A stretch of DNA of 64,000 nucleotides, taken from contig NZ_JNYJ01000013.1 in NCBI RefSeq assembly GCF_000716715.1, positions 186,001-250,000 on the forward strand, in the 5' to 3' direction. A model generated the notes under the pieces. That model was not told the DNA's origin, did not search any database, and saw only the letters and a program-made list of their open reading frames with translations. This document shows, one piece after another, positions 35,591 to 44,276 of this stretch. Positions within the stretch are counted from its first letter, which is position 1. The number at the start of each line of letters is the position of its first letter. The position numbers and the translations under genes are program-made. The DNA comes from Dactylosporangium aurantiacum (GTDB lineage: Bacteria; Actinomycetota; Actinomycetes; Mycobacteriales; Micromonosporaceae).

Positions 35591-37111
35591 GTGAACGCGC
35601 TGCCGGAGTGGGGCGACGTCCTGGCGACGGCGCTGGTCGGGACGCAGCGGCGGCATCTCGCGGACGGTGACGGCGACCCCGCCGAGGTGCTGCTGGACGC
35701 GGCGGCCACGCTGACGATGTATCGGCGCGCCGGGGTGGCACCGCGCGTCGGGGTCCCGGTGCCGGCCCCCGCGCCCGACGACTCCGGGATCACGCTGGTG
35801 CCGTGGGCTGCGTCGGCCCGCGCGGCGGACCTGCTCGCGGTCGACGCCGCGGGGTATGGCTCCAGCAACGCCACCCCGGTGCGCGACGCCGACGGGCGGC
35901 TGGAGCTGCTCGCGGAGTGGCTGGGCGCGGTCGGGGCGCGGCGGGTGCCCGGCGAGCTGCTGCCCGCGCTGCTGGAGGTGGGGCGCCGGCACCGGATCCT
36001 GCGGCCCCTGATCGCCGCGGTCGGCGGGCCCCGCGCCGAGTGGCTCGCGGCCCAGCGACCCGACTGGGGCTATCTCGTCACCACGACCGTCGACGGGCCC
36101 GCCGACGACGGCAGCGCCTGGGAGCTGGGGTCGATCGGCCGGCGGGTGGGGTTCCTGACCGCGCTGCGCCGCCGCGACCCGGACGCGGCGCGTGAGCTGC
36201 TGCGCACCGCATGGCCCACGGAGACACCCGACGACCGGGCGGCGCTGCTGGGCGCCCTGGCGACCGGCTTGTCCAACGCCGACGAGGCGATCCTGGAGAC
36301 CGCGCTCGACGATCGGCGCAAGGAGGTGCGGGCCGCCGCGGTCGAGCTGCTCGCGCTGCTGCCCGACAGCGCGTATGCGCGGCGGATGGCCGAGCGTTCG
36401 ACGGCCTCGGTCAAGGTCAGCGGAGGGCGGATCATGATCGTGCCGCCGGCCGCGTGTGACAAGGCGATGCGGCGCGACGGCATCACGCCCCGGCCGCCGG
36501 TCGGCGTCGGCGAGCGGGCCTGGTGGCTGGAGGAGCTGCTCACCCGGACCCCGCTGCGGGTGTGGGGGGAGCCCGAGGAGTTCCTGCGCCTGCCCGTGAC
36601 CGACGAATGGGCCGCGGTGCTGCGCCGCGGACTGGCCAGGGCCGCGGCCGGGCAGCGCGACGCGCGGTGGGCGACCGCGCTGACCGGCCAGCTGACCGAG
36701 GAGGTCGCGGCCGGCGGGCGCCCCGACGACCGGCTGCTGCTCGAGGCGTTGTATGACGCGCTGCCGTCCGACGCGCTGTCCGCGATCGCGGTCGAGGTCC
36801 TGCGCCGCGGCCTCGCCGGCGCCGCCGCGGTCGGGGTCGAGCACGTGCTGGAGCTGTGCCCGCGACCGTGGCCGCCGGCCTTGGTCGAGGCGGTGTTCGC
36901 GGCGCTCGACGACCTCGGCGGCCGGCGGTCGGCGGGGTGGCGGCTCGCCGGGCTGTGCGAGCTGGCCGCGCTGCGCCTGCCCGCGGAAGCCGCGGACCGG
37001 GCCGTGAAGCTCGCCGCCGGGTTGGCCTCCGACGACCCGATGTCCTCCATCGTCGGCCGTTTCGCCGACACCCTCCGGTTCCGACAAGACATGCTCGAGG
37101 AGCTCGCGTGA
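35591..37111 (+). CDS. DUF5691 family protein of the MoxR/vWA cluster
   Basis: A 506-residue, mostly helical protein rich in Leu, Ala and Arg (WGDVLATALVGTQRR at the start; DDRRKEVRAAAVELLALLPDSAYARRMAERS in the middle suggests HEAT-like repeats; DLGGRRSAGWRLAGLCELAAL near the end). It matches my recollection of DUF5691 proteins that occur only in this gene neighbourhood. GTG at 35591 with GGAGG about 9 nt upstream. The stop overlaps the MoxR start (GTGA), so the products are probably made together. Confidence 0.75.
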   Translation: MNALPEWGDVLATALVGTQRRHLADGDGDPAEVLLDAAATLTMYRRAGVAPRVGVPVPAPAPDDSGITLVPWAASARAADLLAVDAAGYGSSNATPVRDADGRLELLAEWLGAVGARRVPGELLPALLEVGRRHRILRPLIAAVGGPRAEWLAAQRPDWGYLVTTTVDGPADDGSAWELGSIGRRVGFLTALRRRDPDAARELLRTAWPTETPDDRAALLGALATGLSNADEAILETALDDRRKEVRAAAVELLALLPDSAYARRMAERSTASVKVSGGRIMIVPPAACDKAMRRDGITPRPPVGVGERAWWLEELLTRTPLRVWGEPEEFLRLPVTDEWAAVLRRGLARAAAGQRDARWATALTGQLTEEVAAGGRPDDRLLLEALYDALPSDALSAIAVEVLRRGLAGAAAVGVEHVLELCPRPWPPALVEAVFAALDDLGGRRSAGWRLAGLCELAALRLPAEAADRAVKLAAGLASDDPMSSIVGRFADTLRFRQDMLEELA

Positions 37112-38205
37112 CCAGCACAGTCGAAGCGCAGGCAGTCCAGCGGCGGCACGCCGAGGACGAGTTCGCCGCCGAGCTGGCAGCACTGGCCGCCGGCGACGAC
37201 CGCCCGCGACCGCCCGGGTGGCTGCTGTCGCCCGCGGCCGTGGTGACGTATCTGCTCGGCGGGACCGCCGCTGACGGCACCGTGATCATCCCCAAGTACG
37301 TCGGTTCCCGCCGGCTCATGGAGGTCGCCGTCGCGACGCTCGCCACCGACCGGGCGCTGCTGCTGCTCGGCGTGCCCGGCACCGCCAAGACCTGGGTGTC
37401 GGAGCACCTCGCGGCGGCCGTCAGCGGCGACTCGACCCTGCTCGTCCAGGGCACCGCCGGCACTCCCGAGGAAGCCATCCGGTATGGCTGGAACTACGCC
37501 CGCCTCCTCTCCGAAGGCCCCAGCCGGGCCGCGCTCGTGCCGAGCCCCGTGCTGCGGGCCATGGCCGACGGCCGGATCGCGCGGATCGAGGAGTTGACCC
37601 GCGTCCCGTCCGACGTGCAGGACAGCCTGATCACCGTGCTGTCGGAGAAGACGCTGCCGGTGCCGGAGCTGGGCGAGGAGGTGCAGGCGCGCAAGGGCTT
37701 CAACGTCATCGCCACGGCCAACGACCGCGACCGGGGCGTCAACGAGCTGTCCTCCGCGCTGCGGCGCCGGTTCAACACCGTGGTGCTCCCGGTGCCCGCC
37801 GGGGTCGAGGAGGAGGTCGACATCGTGTCGCGCCGGGTCGCCGCGCTCGGCAAGGCGCTGGAGCTGCCCGAGCTGCCGCCGGCCGTCGACGAGATCCGCC
37901 GGGTCGTGACCGTGTTCCGGGAGCTGCGCAACGGCGCCACCGAAGACGGGCGCACCAAGCTGAAGTCGCCCAGCGGCACCCTGTCGACGGCGGAGGCGAT
38001 CTCGGTGGTCACCAACGGGCTCGCCCTCGCCGCGCACTTCGGCGACGGCCTGCTGCGGCCGAGCGACGTCGCCGCCGGCATCGTCGGCGCGGTCGTCAAG
38101 GACCCGGTCTCCGACCAGGTCGTCTGGCAGGAGTACCTGGAAACGGTGATCCGGGAGCGCGAAGGCTGGCGCGACTTCTACCGGGCGGCCCGTCGCGGTG
38201 AGTGA
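37108..38205 (+). CDS. MoxR-family AAA+ ATPase
   Basis: A 365-residue AAA+ protein. Walker A GVPGTAKTW is near residue 90. The Walker B/sensor region reads RIARIEELTRVPSDVQDSL, then FNVIATANDRDRGVNELSSALRRRFN with sensor 1 Asn and an arginine finger. In Walker B the usual DE acidic pair appears as IEE. The MoxR lid follows. MoxR ATPases work with vWA proteins as chaperone-like pairs; the vWA partner is encoded at 40773-41942. Overlaps of 4 and 8 bp link it to its neighbours. Confidence 0.88.
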   Translation: MTSTVEAQAVQRRHAEDEFAAELAALAAGDDRPRPPGWLLSPAAVVTYLLGGTAADGTVIIPKYVGSRRLMEVAVATLATDRALLLLGVPGTAKTWVSEHLAAAVSGDSTLLVQGTAGTPEEAIRYGWNYARLLSEGPSRAALVPSPVLRAMADGRIARIEELTRVPSDVQDSLITVLSEKTLPVPELGEEVQARKGFNVIATANDRDRGVNELSSALRRRFNTVVLPVPAGVEEEVDIVSRRVAALGKALELPELPPAVDEIRRVVTVFRELRNGATEDGRTKLKSPSGTLSTAEAISVVTNGLALAAHFGDGLLRPSDVAAGIVGAVVKDPVSDQVVWQEYLETVIREREGWRDFYRAARRGE

Positions 38206-40780
38206 GCCGCTGCTGCTCGGGGTGCGCCACCACGGACCGGGGTCGGCGCGGGCGGTGCGCCGCGCCCTCGCCGCGTTCCAGCCCGACGTGATCCTCATCG
38301 AGGGCCCGCCGGAGGCAGACCCGCTGGTGCCGTTCGCCGGCGACGAGGACATGCGCGCCCCGGTGGCGCTGCTGGCGTATCCGGCGGACAACCCCGACCC
38401 GAAGCTGCGCGCGTCGTTCTGGCCGTTCGCCGAGTTCTCCCCGGAGTGGCAGGCGATCCGGTGGGCGGTCGCGTGCGAGATCCCGGTCCGGTTCATCGAC
38501 CTGCCCGCGGCGGTGCGGCTCGCCTCGGGCACCCCGTCCGCACCGACCCCGGCCGACGACACGGTGCGCATCGACCCGATCGGCGCGCTGGCCGAGGCGG
38601 CGGGGTACGACGACCCCGAACGGTGGTGGGAGGACGTCGTCGAGCACCGGCGGGAGCCGCACTTGATCCCGCCGCCGCCCGCCCAGGCACCTTCGGAGGT
38701 CCGACCTGACAGCGCCCAGCCGCAGGGAGCCGGGCACGACGGCGCCCAGCCGGACGGAGCCGGAGACGCCGGCGCCCAGCCGGGCGCAGCCGGAGACGCC
38801 GGCGCCCAGCCGGGCGCAGCCGGAGACGCCGGCGCCCGGACGGACGGAGCCGGATACGACAACGCGCTGGGTGGGGTCGGGTCGTTGTTCGCCACCGAGC
38901 GCGACATCGACGAGGAGCGCCTCGCCGCGGCGGTGGCGCCCTTCGCGGCGATCGCCGAGGCGATGACCGTGGTCAGGGCGCACGCACCCGCGCCACCGGA
39001 GGCCGAGCGGATCGACGAGGAGCGGCGCGAGGCGCACATGCGCCAGGCGATGCGGGCGGCGATGAAGGAGTTCGACCGGGTCGCGGTGGTGTGCGGGGCC
39101 TGGCACGTGCCCGCGCTGACGGCGCCGCTGCCCAGCGCGTCCTCCGACGCCGCGGTCCTCAAAGGACTGCCGAAGGTCAAGGTCGCCATGACCTGGGTGC
39201 CGTGGACGCACGCTCGGCTGGCGTCCTGGCAGGGGTACGGCGCGGGGGTGCGCTCGCCCGGCTGGTACCACCACCTCTTCACCGCGGTCGACGAGCACGT
39301 GGTGGCGCGCTGGCTGGTGCGGGCCGCGGGCGTGCTGCGCAAGGACGGCGTGCCGGTGTCCAGCGCGCACATCATCGAGGCGACCCGGCTCGCCGAGGCG
39401 CTCGCGACGATGCGCGGCCGGCCGCTGGCCGGACTCGCCGAGGTGACCGACGCGGCGCACGCGGTGCTCTGCGACGGCGACGACCTGCGGCTGAGCCTGA
39501 TCAACCGGCGGCTGGTGGTCGGCGACCGGCTCGGGCGGGTGCCGGACCAGACGCCCGGGGTGCCGATCGCGCGGGACGTGGCCAGCAGCCAGCGCCGGCT
39601 GCGGCTCCAGCCCGCGGTCAGCAGCCGCGAGATCGACCTCGACCTGCGCCGCGACCTCGACCTGCAGCGCAGCCAGCTGCTGCACCGGCTGCGGCTGCTG
39701 GGCGTGGAGTGGGGTCAGGTGATCGCCAACCGGAAGGGCCGCGGCACGTTCTGGGAGTCGTGGCAGATCGCGTGGCAGCCGGAGTTCGCCGTCGATCTGG
39801 TCGAGGCGGGGGCGTACGGGACCACGGTCCGCGAGGCGGCGACCGCCCGGGTGGCGGAGCAGGCCGCCGAGGCCGAGACCCTCGCCGACGTGACGGCCCT
39901 GGTCGAGCGGTGCCTGCTGGCCGACCTGCCGGACGCGCTGCCCGGGGTGCTCGACGCGCTCGACGAGCGGATGGCCCTCGACGCCGACGTGGCGCACCTG
40001 ATGGACGCGCTGCCGGCGCTCGCCCGCACGCTGCGGTACGGCGACGTGCGCGGCACCGACCTGTCGGCGCTGCGCTCGGTGACCCACGGCATGATCACCC
40101 GGGTCTGCGTCGGCCTGCCCGCGGCGGTCGGCGGGCTCGACGACGCGGCGGCCGCGGTCATGCGCGACCGCATCGACGGGGTGCAGGGCGCGCTGGCGCT
40201 GATCGACGACGCCGACGCCAGCCAGCGGTGGCAGGCGCTGCTCGGCGGCCTGTCCACCCGCGACGACCTGCACGGCCTGCTCAGCGGGCGGATGAGCCGG
40301 CTGCTGCTGGACGCCGGCACCGTCGACGCCGACGAGATCGGCGTGCGGATGGCGCTGGTGCTGACGGTGGGCGTACCGGTGGCGAAGGCCGCGGCCTGGA
40401 TCGAGGGGTTCCTCGCCGGCGACGGGCTGCTGCTGGTCCACGACGAGCGGCTGCTGGCGCTGGTCGACGCGTGGCTCACGGGGATCCCCGCGGACGCGTT
40501 CGTCGAGGTGCTGCCGCTGCTGCGCCGCACGTTCAGCGGATACCCGGCGCCGCAGCGTCGCATGATCGGCGAGCGGGCCGCGCACATCGGCACCGGCGGG
40601 CGGCCCCGCGCCGGCGAGCACGACGACCAGGTCGACCCCGACCGCGGCGCGCTGCTGCTGCCGGTCGTGGCCCGCCTGCTCGGCAAGGACCTGCTGGGCA
40701 AGGACCTGGTCGGCGAGGACCTGGTCGGCGGGGACCTGTTGGGCAAGGACCTGCTGGGCAAGGAGGTGCACCATGCCTGA
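38198..40780 (+). CDS. DUF5682 family protein of the MoxR/vWA cluster
   Basis: An 860-residue protein. The N-terminus (GVRHHGPGSARAVRRAL, DVILIEGPPEADPL) resembles the TraB/TIKI/EreA superfamily, whose GxxH and E motifs are catalytic in some members; this link is inference. A low-complexity insert of five 10-residue repeats (GAQPGAAGDA) lies at about residues 172-221. A second conserved block is VVCGAWHVPAL. The C-terminal 400 residues are helical and end in six DLLGK-type pentapeptides. The GTG at 38198 overlaps the MoxR gene by 8 bp. Confidence 0.78.
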   Translation: MSEPLLLGVRHHGPGSARAVRRALAAFQPDVILIEGPPEADPLVPFAGDEDMRAPVALLAYPADNPDPKLRASFWPFAEFSPEWQAIRWAVACEIPVRFIDLPAAVRLASGTPSAPTPADDTVRIDPIGALAEAAGYDDPERWWEDVVEHRREPHLIPPPPAQAPSEVRPDSAQPQGAGHDGAQPDGAGDAGAQPGAAGDAGAQPGAAGDAGARTDGAGYDNALGGVGSLFATERDIDEERLAAAVAPFAAIAEAMTVVRAHAPAPPEAERIDEERREAHMRQAMRAAMKEFDRVAVVCGAWHVPALTAPLPSASSDAAVLKGLPKVKVAMTWVPWTHARLASWQGYGAGVRSPGWYHHLFTAVDEHVVARWLVRAAGVLRKDGVPVSSAHIIEATRLAEALATMRGRPLAGLAEVTDAAHAVLCDGDDLRLSLINRRLVVGDRLGRVPDQTPGVPIARDVASSQRRLRLQPAVSSREIDLDLRRDLDLQRSQLLHRLRLLGVEWGQVIANRKGRGTFWESWQIAWQPEFAVDLVEAGAYGTTVREAATARVAEQAAEAETLADVTALVERCLLADLPDALPGVLDALDERMALDADVAHLMDALPALARTLRYGDVRGTDLSALRSVTHGMITRVCVGLPAAVGGLDDAAAAVMRDRIDGVQGALALIDDADASQRWQALLGGLSTRDDLHGLLSGRMSRLLLDAGTVDADEIGVRMALVLTVGVPVAKAAAWIEGFLAGDGLLLVHDERLLALVDAWLTGIPADAFVEVLPLLRRTFSGYPAPQRRMIGERAAHIGTGGRPRAGEHDDQVDPDRGALLLPVVARLLGKDLLGKDLVGEDLVGGDLLGKDLLGKEVHHA
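38711..38860 (+). repeat. Five 30-bp tandem repeats inside the DUF5682 gene
   Basis: Units 38711, 38741, 38771, 38801 and 38831, each 30 bp; the third and fourth are identical (GGCGCCCAGCCGGGCGCAGC core). They encode GAQPxGAGDA decapeptides in a flexible insert. Confidence 0.9.
40676..40765 (+). repeat. Six 15-bp tandem repeats at the end of the DUF5682 gene
   Basis: Six units of CTGCTGGGCAAGGAC type encode DLLGK/DLVGE pentapeptides at the C-terminus. The last repeat supplies the AAGGAGG that serves as Shine-Dalgarno for the next gene. Confidence 0.9.
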
Positions 40781-41942
40781 TGAGCACGGCGACCAGCACG
40801 ACGAGCGCCTCCGCCGCTGGCGTCTGGCGCTCGGCGGCGCGTCCGGCGGCGAGGGCACCGGCTACGGCCTCACTGGCACCGACGTGTCCATCGACGCGGC
40901 CCTCGGCGCCCTGTACGACAGCGGCGACGGCACCGGCAGCCAGCGCGGCGCCGGCCTCGGCGCGTCGGCGCCGCGGGTCGCCCGGTGGCTCGGCGACATC
41001 CGCCAGTACTTCCCGTCGACCGTGGTGCAGGTGATGCAGGCCGACGCGATCGAGCGGCTCGACCTGACCCGGCTGCTGTTGGAGCCGGAGATGCTCGACG
41101 CCGTCGAGCCCGACGTGCACCTGGTCGGCACGCTGCTGTCGCTCAACCGGGTCATGCCCGACAAGAGCAAGCGGGCCGCGCGGAAGGTCGTGGCCAAGGT
41201 GGTCGCCGAGCTGGAGCGGCGGATCGCGCAGCCGACCAGGACCGCGCTGGCCGGCGCCCTCAACCGGGCCGCGCGGGTCAACCGCCCCCGGCATCACGAC
41301 ATCGACTGGAACCGCACCATCCGGGCGAACCTCAAGCACTACCAGGCCGAGTACGGCACGGTCGTGCCCGAGCGGCTGGTGGGGTACGGGCGCCGGGCCC
41401 AGTCGGTGCAGCGCGACGTCGTGCTGTGCGTCGACCAGTCGGGCTCGATGGCCGCGTCCGTCGTCTACTCGGGGGTGTTCGCCGCGGTGCTCGCCTCGAT
41501 GCGGTCGCTCAAGACGTCCCTCATCGTGTTCGACACCGCAGTGGTCGACCTGACCGACCAGCTCGCGGACCCGGTCGACGTCCTGTTCGGCACCCAGCTC
41601 GGCGGCGGCACGGACATCAACCGGGCCATCGCGTACGGCCAGCAGCTCATCACCCGCCCGCGCGACACGATCTTCGTGCTGATCAGCGACCTGTACGAGG
41701 GCGGCGTGCGCGAGGAGATGCTCCGGCGGGTCGCCGCGATGACCGCCGCCGGGGTGCAGGTGATCACGCTGCTGGCCCTGTCCGACGAGGGGGCACCGGA
41801 CTACGACCACGAGAACGCGGCGGCGCTGGCGGCGCTCGGGGTGCCGGCGTTCGCCTGTACCCCCGACGTCTTCCCGGACCTGATGGCCGCCGCGATCGAG
41901 CGCAGGGATCTGCGGGCCGTGATCGAGAAGGCGAAGACCTAG
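40773..41942 (+). CDS. vWA-domain protein, partner of the MoxR ATPase
   Basis: A 389-residue soluble protein. A helical N-terminal half (residues 1-190) precedes a vWA domain with a MIDAS motif DQSGSMAAS, then FDTAVVDLTD, GGGTDINRAI and ISDLYEGG. The ATG at 40773 has a strong AAGGAGGTG and overlaps the DUF5682 gene by 8 bp. Metal-dependent binding by this domain is the expected adaptor function for the MoxR ATPase. The stop shares CTAG with the stop of the converging ATPase gene. Confidence 0.9.
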   Translation: MPDEHGDQHDERLRRWRLALGGASGGEGTGYGLTGTDVSIDAALGALYDSGDGTGSQRGAGLGASAPRVARWLGDIRQYFPSTVVQVMQADAIERLDLTRLLLEPEMLDAVEPDVHLVGTLLSLNRVMPDKSKRAARKVVAKVVAELERRIAQPTRTALAGALNRAARVNRPRHHDIDWNRTIRANLKHYQAEYGTVVPERLVGYGRRAQSVQRDVVLCVDQSGSMAASVVYSGVFAAVLASMRSLKTSLIVFDTAVVDLTDQLADPVDVLFGTQLGGGTDINRAIAYGQQLITRPRDTIFVLISDLYEGGVREEMLRRVAAMTAAGVQVITLLALSDEGAPDYDHENAAALAALGVPAFACTPDVFPDLMAAAIERRDLRAVIEKAKT

Positions 41943-43147
41943 TCGGCGGGCTGGGAGCGGATGTAGCGGGCGAAGTGCGGCACGGTGAACGCGACCGTGC
42001 CGCGCTCGCCGGAGTAGATGAGCCCCTTTTTGATCAGGGCGTCGCGGGCCGGGGAGAGGCTCGCCGGGCGGCGGCCCAGGCTGCGCGCGATCTCGGCGGT
42101 CGGCACCGCCTCGGACACGTCGACGGCCGGCAGGAGCGTGGCCATGCAGCGCATGTACTCGCGTTCGGCGGGGGTGGCCCGCTCGTACCGGGAGCCGAAG
42201 AAGCCGACGGCCAGCTCCGCCTCGGCCTCGGGCGCCGCCACCCGCACGTCCGCGGCGGTGATCGGCGAGCGCGGCGCGTGGTCCCAGGTCGCCTTGCCGT
42301 AGGCCTGCACGAAGTACGGGTAGCCGCCCGACGCCTCGTACAGCTCGTCGAGCGCCTTGGGCTCGTACTCGACCTCCTCGCGCAGCGCGGGCGCGGTGAG
42401 GGCAAGGTCGGCGGCGATGCGGTCGAGCCGGTCGATGCGCTGGTAGCGGAAGAGCCGCTCGGAGTAGGACTTCGACGCGGTGAGCAGGGCCGGCAGGTGC
42501 GGCAGCCCGGCGCCGACGACGATCAGCGGCGCGCCGGTCTGCGACAGCTCGTGGCACGCCGCGCACATCGCCGAGATGTCGTCGGCCGACAGGTCCTGCA
42601 TCTCGTCGATGAAGATCGCCACGCCGGTGCCGACGTCGGTGGCGACGCTCGCCGCGTCGGTGAACAGCTCGACCAGGTCGATCTCGATGTCGCCGGAGTC
42701 GGCGCGGCCCGTGCTCGCCGGGACGTCGATTCCCGGCTGCCACCGGTCGCGCAGCTTCGCCGGCGGCTTGTTCGGATCCTCACGGACCGCGAACGCCTTC
42801 AGCACCCCGAGGAACTCGTCGATCCGGTCGGGCGCCCGATGGTGCGGGGCCAGCTCGCGGATCGCCATGTGCAGCGCCGCCGACAGCGGCCGGCGCAACG
42901 ACTGGTCGGGCCGTGCCTCGATCTTGCCGGTGCCCCACAGCCGCGAGATCGCCTGCGAGCGCAGCGTGTTGAGCAGGACGGTCTTGCCGACGCCGCGCAG
43001 GCCCGTCAGCATCAACGAGCGCTCGGGCCGCCCGCGGGAGACCCGCTCGAGGACGATCTCGAAGGCCTGCAGCTCACGGTCACGGCCGGCGAGCTCCGGA
43101 GGTCGCTGACCTGCTCCGGGCGCATACGGGTTGCGAACGGGATCCAC
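41939..43147 (-). CDS. AAA ATPase, ORC/STAND-like
   Basis: A 402-residue protein. ELAGRDRELQAFEIVLERV starts the NTPase, with Walker A GLRGVGKT near residue 50 and Walker B IFIDEMQDL near residue 175. VVGAGLPHLPALL follows, then an arginine-rich sensor region. The C-terminal winged-helix part (IARSLGRRPASLSPARDALIKKGLI) may bind DNA. It resembles the ORC/Cdc6-like ATPases found near mobile or conflict genes. GTG at 43147 follows a TACGGT box by 6 nt. Its stop overlaps that of the vWA gene by 4 bp. Confidence 0.82.
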   Translation of the reverse strand: MDPVRNPYAPGAGQRPPELAGRDRELQAFEIVLERVSRGRPERSLMLTGLRGVGKTVLLNTLRSQAISRLWGTGKIEARPDQSLRRPLSAALHMAIRELAPHHRAPDRIDEFLGVLKAFAVREDPNKPPAKLRDRWQPGIDVPASTGRADSGDIEIDLVELFTDAASVATDVGTGVAIFIDEMQDLSADDISAMCAACHELSQTGAPLIVVGAGLPHLPALLTASKSYSERLFRYQRIDRLDRIAADLALTAPALREEVEYEPKALDELYEASGGYPYFVQAYGKATWDHAPRSPITAADVRVAAPEAEAELAVGFFGSRYERATPAEREYMRCMATLLPAVDVSEAVPTAEIARSLGRRPASLSPARDALIKKGLIYSGERGTVAFTVPHFARYIRSQPAD

Positions 43148-43153
43148 GATCGC

Positions 43154-43159
43154 ACCGTA
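43154..43159 (-). promoter_or_regulatory. -10 box TACGGT of the AAA ATPase gene, leaderless type
   Basis: TACGGT on the minus strand ends 6 nt before the GTG at 43147; no Shine-Dalgarno sequence. Confidence 0.5.
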
Positions 43160-43167
43160 TCGGCGTC

Positions 43168-43240
43168 TCTAGCCAAAACGCTAGAACCGCATAGAACATC
43201 CTTGTGGCGTGTCGTGCCTTCTCTAGGGCAGTCTAGGGCA
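43168..43240. promoter_or_regulatory. CTAG-containing inverted and direct repeats upstream of the ATPase gene
   Basis: TCTAGC-N6-GCTAGA (43168-43185) is a perfect inverted repeat just upstream of the -10 box. TCTAGGGCA occurs twice, 10 bp apart (43222 and 43232). Four CTAG tetramers in 73 bp stand out in GC-rich DNA. They may be an operator. The rest of the gap to 43373 shows nothing recognisable. Confidence 0.45.
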
Positions 43241-43373
43241 CACGCAAGAATGGCTTAGACCGGTGCATCGAAGTGCCCGCCTGCCGCGCTCGAACTAATG
43301 TACTACACGCCCCAGGGGGCATCGTGCAAGGGGGTCAAACAAACGTTCGAGTCGCCTCGACTGCCAAACGATA

Positions 43374-43407
43374 GCGGGCCGCGGAAGTTGCTCGCTCCGC
43401 GGCCCGC
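43374..43407 (-). terminator. Hairpin terminator of the LppU-like gene
   Basis: GCGGGCCGCGG pairs perfectly with CCGCGGCCCGC over 11 bp with a 12-nt loop, 21 bp after the stop of the gene at 43428-44168. Confidence 0.75.
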
Positions 43408-43427
43408 CGATGTCGTCCCTCAGAAGC

Positions 43428-44168
43428 TCAGCTCCTGAGCTTGAGGCACAGCACGAAGTCCTCGCTGTCGACCGTGCTGTCGTAGAAGTAGTCGTGCGAG
43501 TAGCCCGAGACGCCGTTGCACTTCGACTTGTCCGTGGTGTTGGGGATGCGCTTGAGCACCTCGAACGTCGCCGGCGCGCACGCCGTCTTCACCATCTTCG
43601 GCTGGGTGGCGGTGCCCTGGTTGACCAGGCACTCGCCGACCTTGACCGTCTTGGCGTCGCCGGGCGACACACCGGTCGGCGACGACGCGCCGCCACTGGG
43701 TGCGGCGCTCGTGGACGCCTTGCCCGAGGTGCTCGCCTTCGGCGTCGGCGAACCCGTCGTGGGCGTGGTCTTCTCGTTCTTCAGGACATACCAGATACCG
43801 GCGGCGCCACCGCCACACAGCAGCAGCACCAGGACGACGACGAGCGCGACCGTGCCACCGGAACCCCTCCGGCGCGGCGGCACCGGCGGCGGTGCACCGA
43901 TGCCCGGGCCGGGCGGCTGACCGTAGGCCGGCTGCTGGTAGGTGCCGGTCGGCGGGTAGTTGTTCCCATACGGGCCACCCGACTGCGGCTGCTGCCCCCA
44001 CTGCGGCGGCTGACCGTAAGGGTCCGGCGGGCCGTAGGGATCGGGCTGCTGCCCATATCCCGGAGGCGGACCATACGGGTCCGGCGGCCCATAGGGATCC
44101 TGCTGGCCGCCCTGCCAGGGGTCCTGGGGTTGGCCCTGGTACGGGCCCGGCGGTCCGTAACCCGACAT
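43428..44168 (-). CDS. Pro/Gly/Tyr-rich membrane protein with LppU/SCO3897-like outer domain
   Basis: 246 residues. Residues 1-100 are cytoplasmic and rich in PYGPP and GQP repeats. RRRGSGG precedes one helix (TVALVVVLVLLLCGGGAAGIW). After a Ser/Thr-rich stalk, the outer domain reads VKVGECLVNQGTA, KTACAPATFEVL, KSKCNGVSGY and FVLCLKL: four cysteines in a pattern I link to LppU/SCO3897 proteins. The function is unknown. AGGAGG precedes the ATG by 6 nt. Confidence 0.8.
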   Translation of the reverse strand: MSGYGPPGPYQGQPQDPWQGGQQDPYGPPDPYGPPPGYGQQPDPYGPPDPYGQPPQWGQQPQSGGPYGNNYPPTGTYQQPAYGQPPGPGIGAPPPVPPRRRGSGGTVALVVVLVLLLCGGGAAGIWYVLKNEKTTPTTGSPTPKASTSGKASTSAAPSGGASSPTGVSPGDAKTVKVGECLVNQGTATQPKMVKTACAPATFEVLKRIPNTTDKSKCNGVSGYSHDYFYDSTVDSEDFVLCLKLRS

Positions 44169-44276
44169 GTGATCCTCCTGCTCCGCGAAGCTCCCGGCAG
44201 CGTAGTTGCGTCGATGCAGCTACGGTAGCGCCACCCCCCGACACTTCCACCTCACGGATTGACGACAGGTCGGGGT

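Noticed and set aside
38711..38860. CRISPR-like array (five 30-bp units)
   Set aside because: Units abut without spacers and encode in-frame decapeptides.
36070..39504. Minus-strand open frame of 1144 codons over the DUF5691-MoxR-DUF5682 genes
   Set aside because: Ser/Arg/Pro-rich shadow translation; the plus strand carries recognisable, coupled genes.
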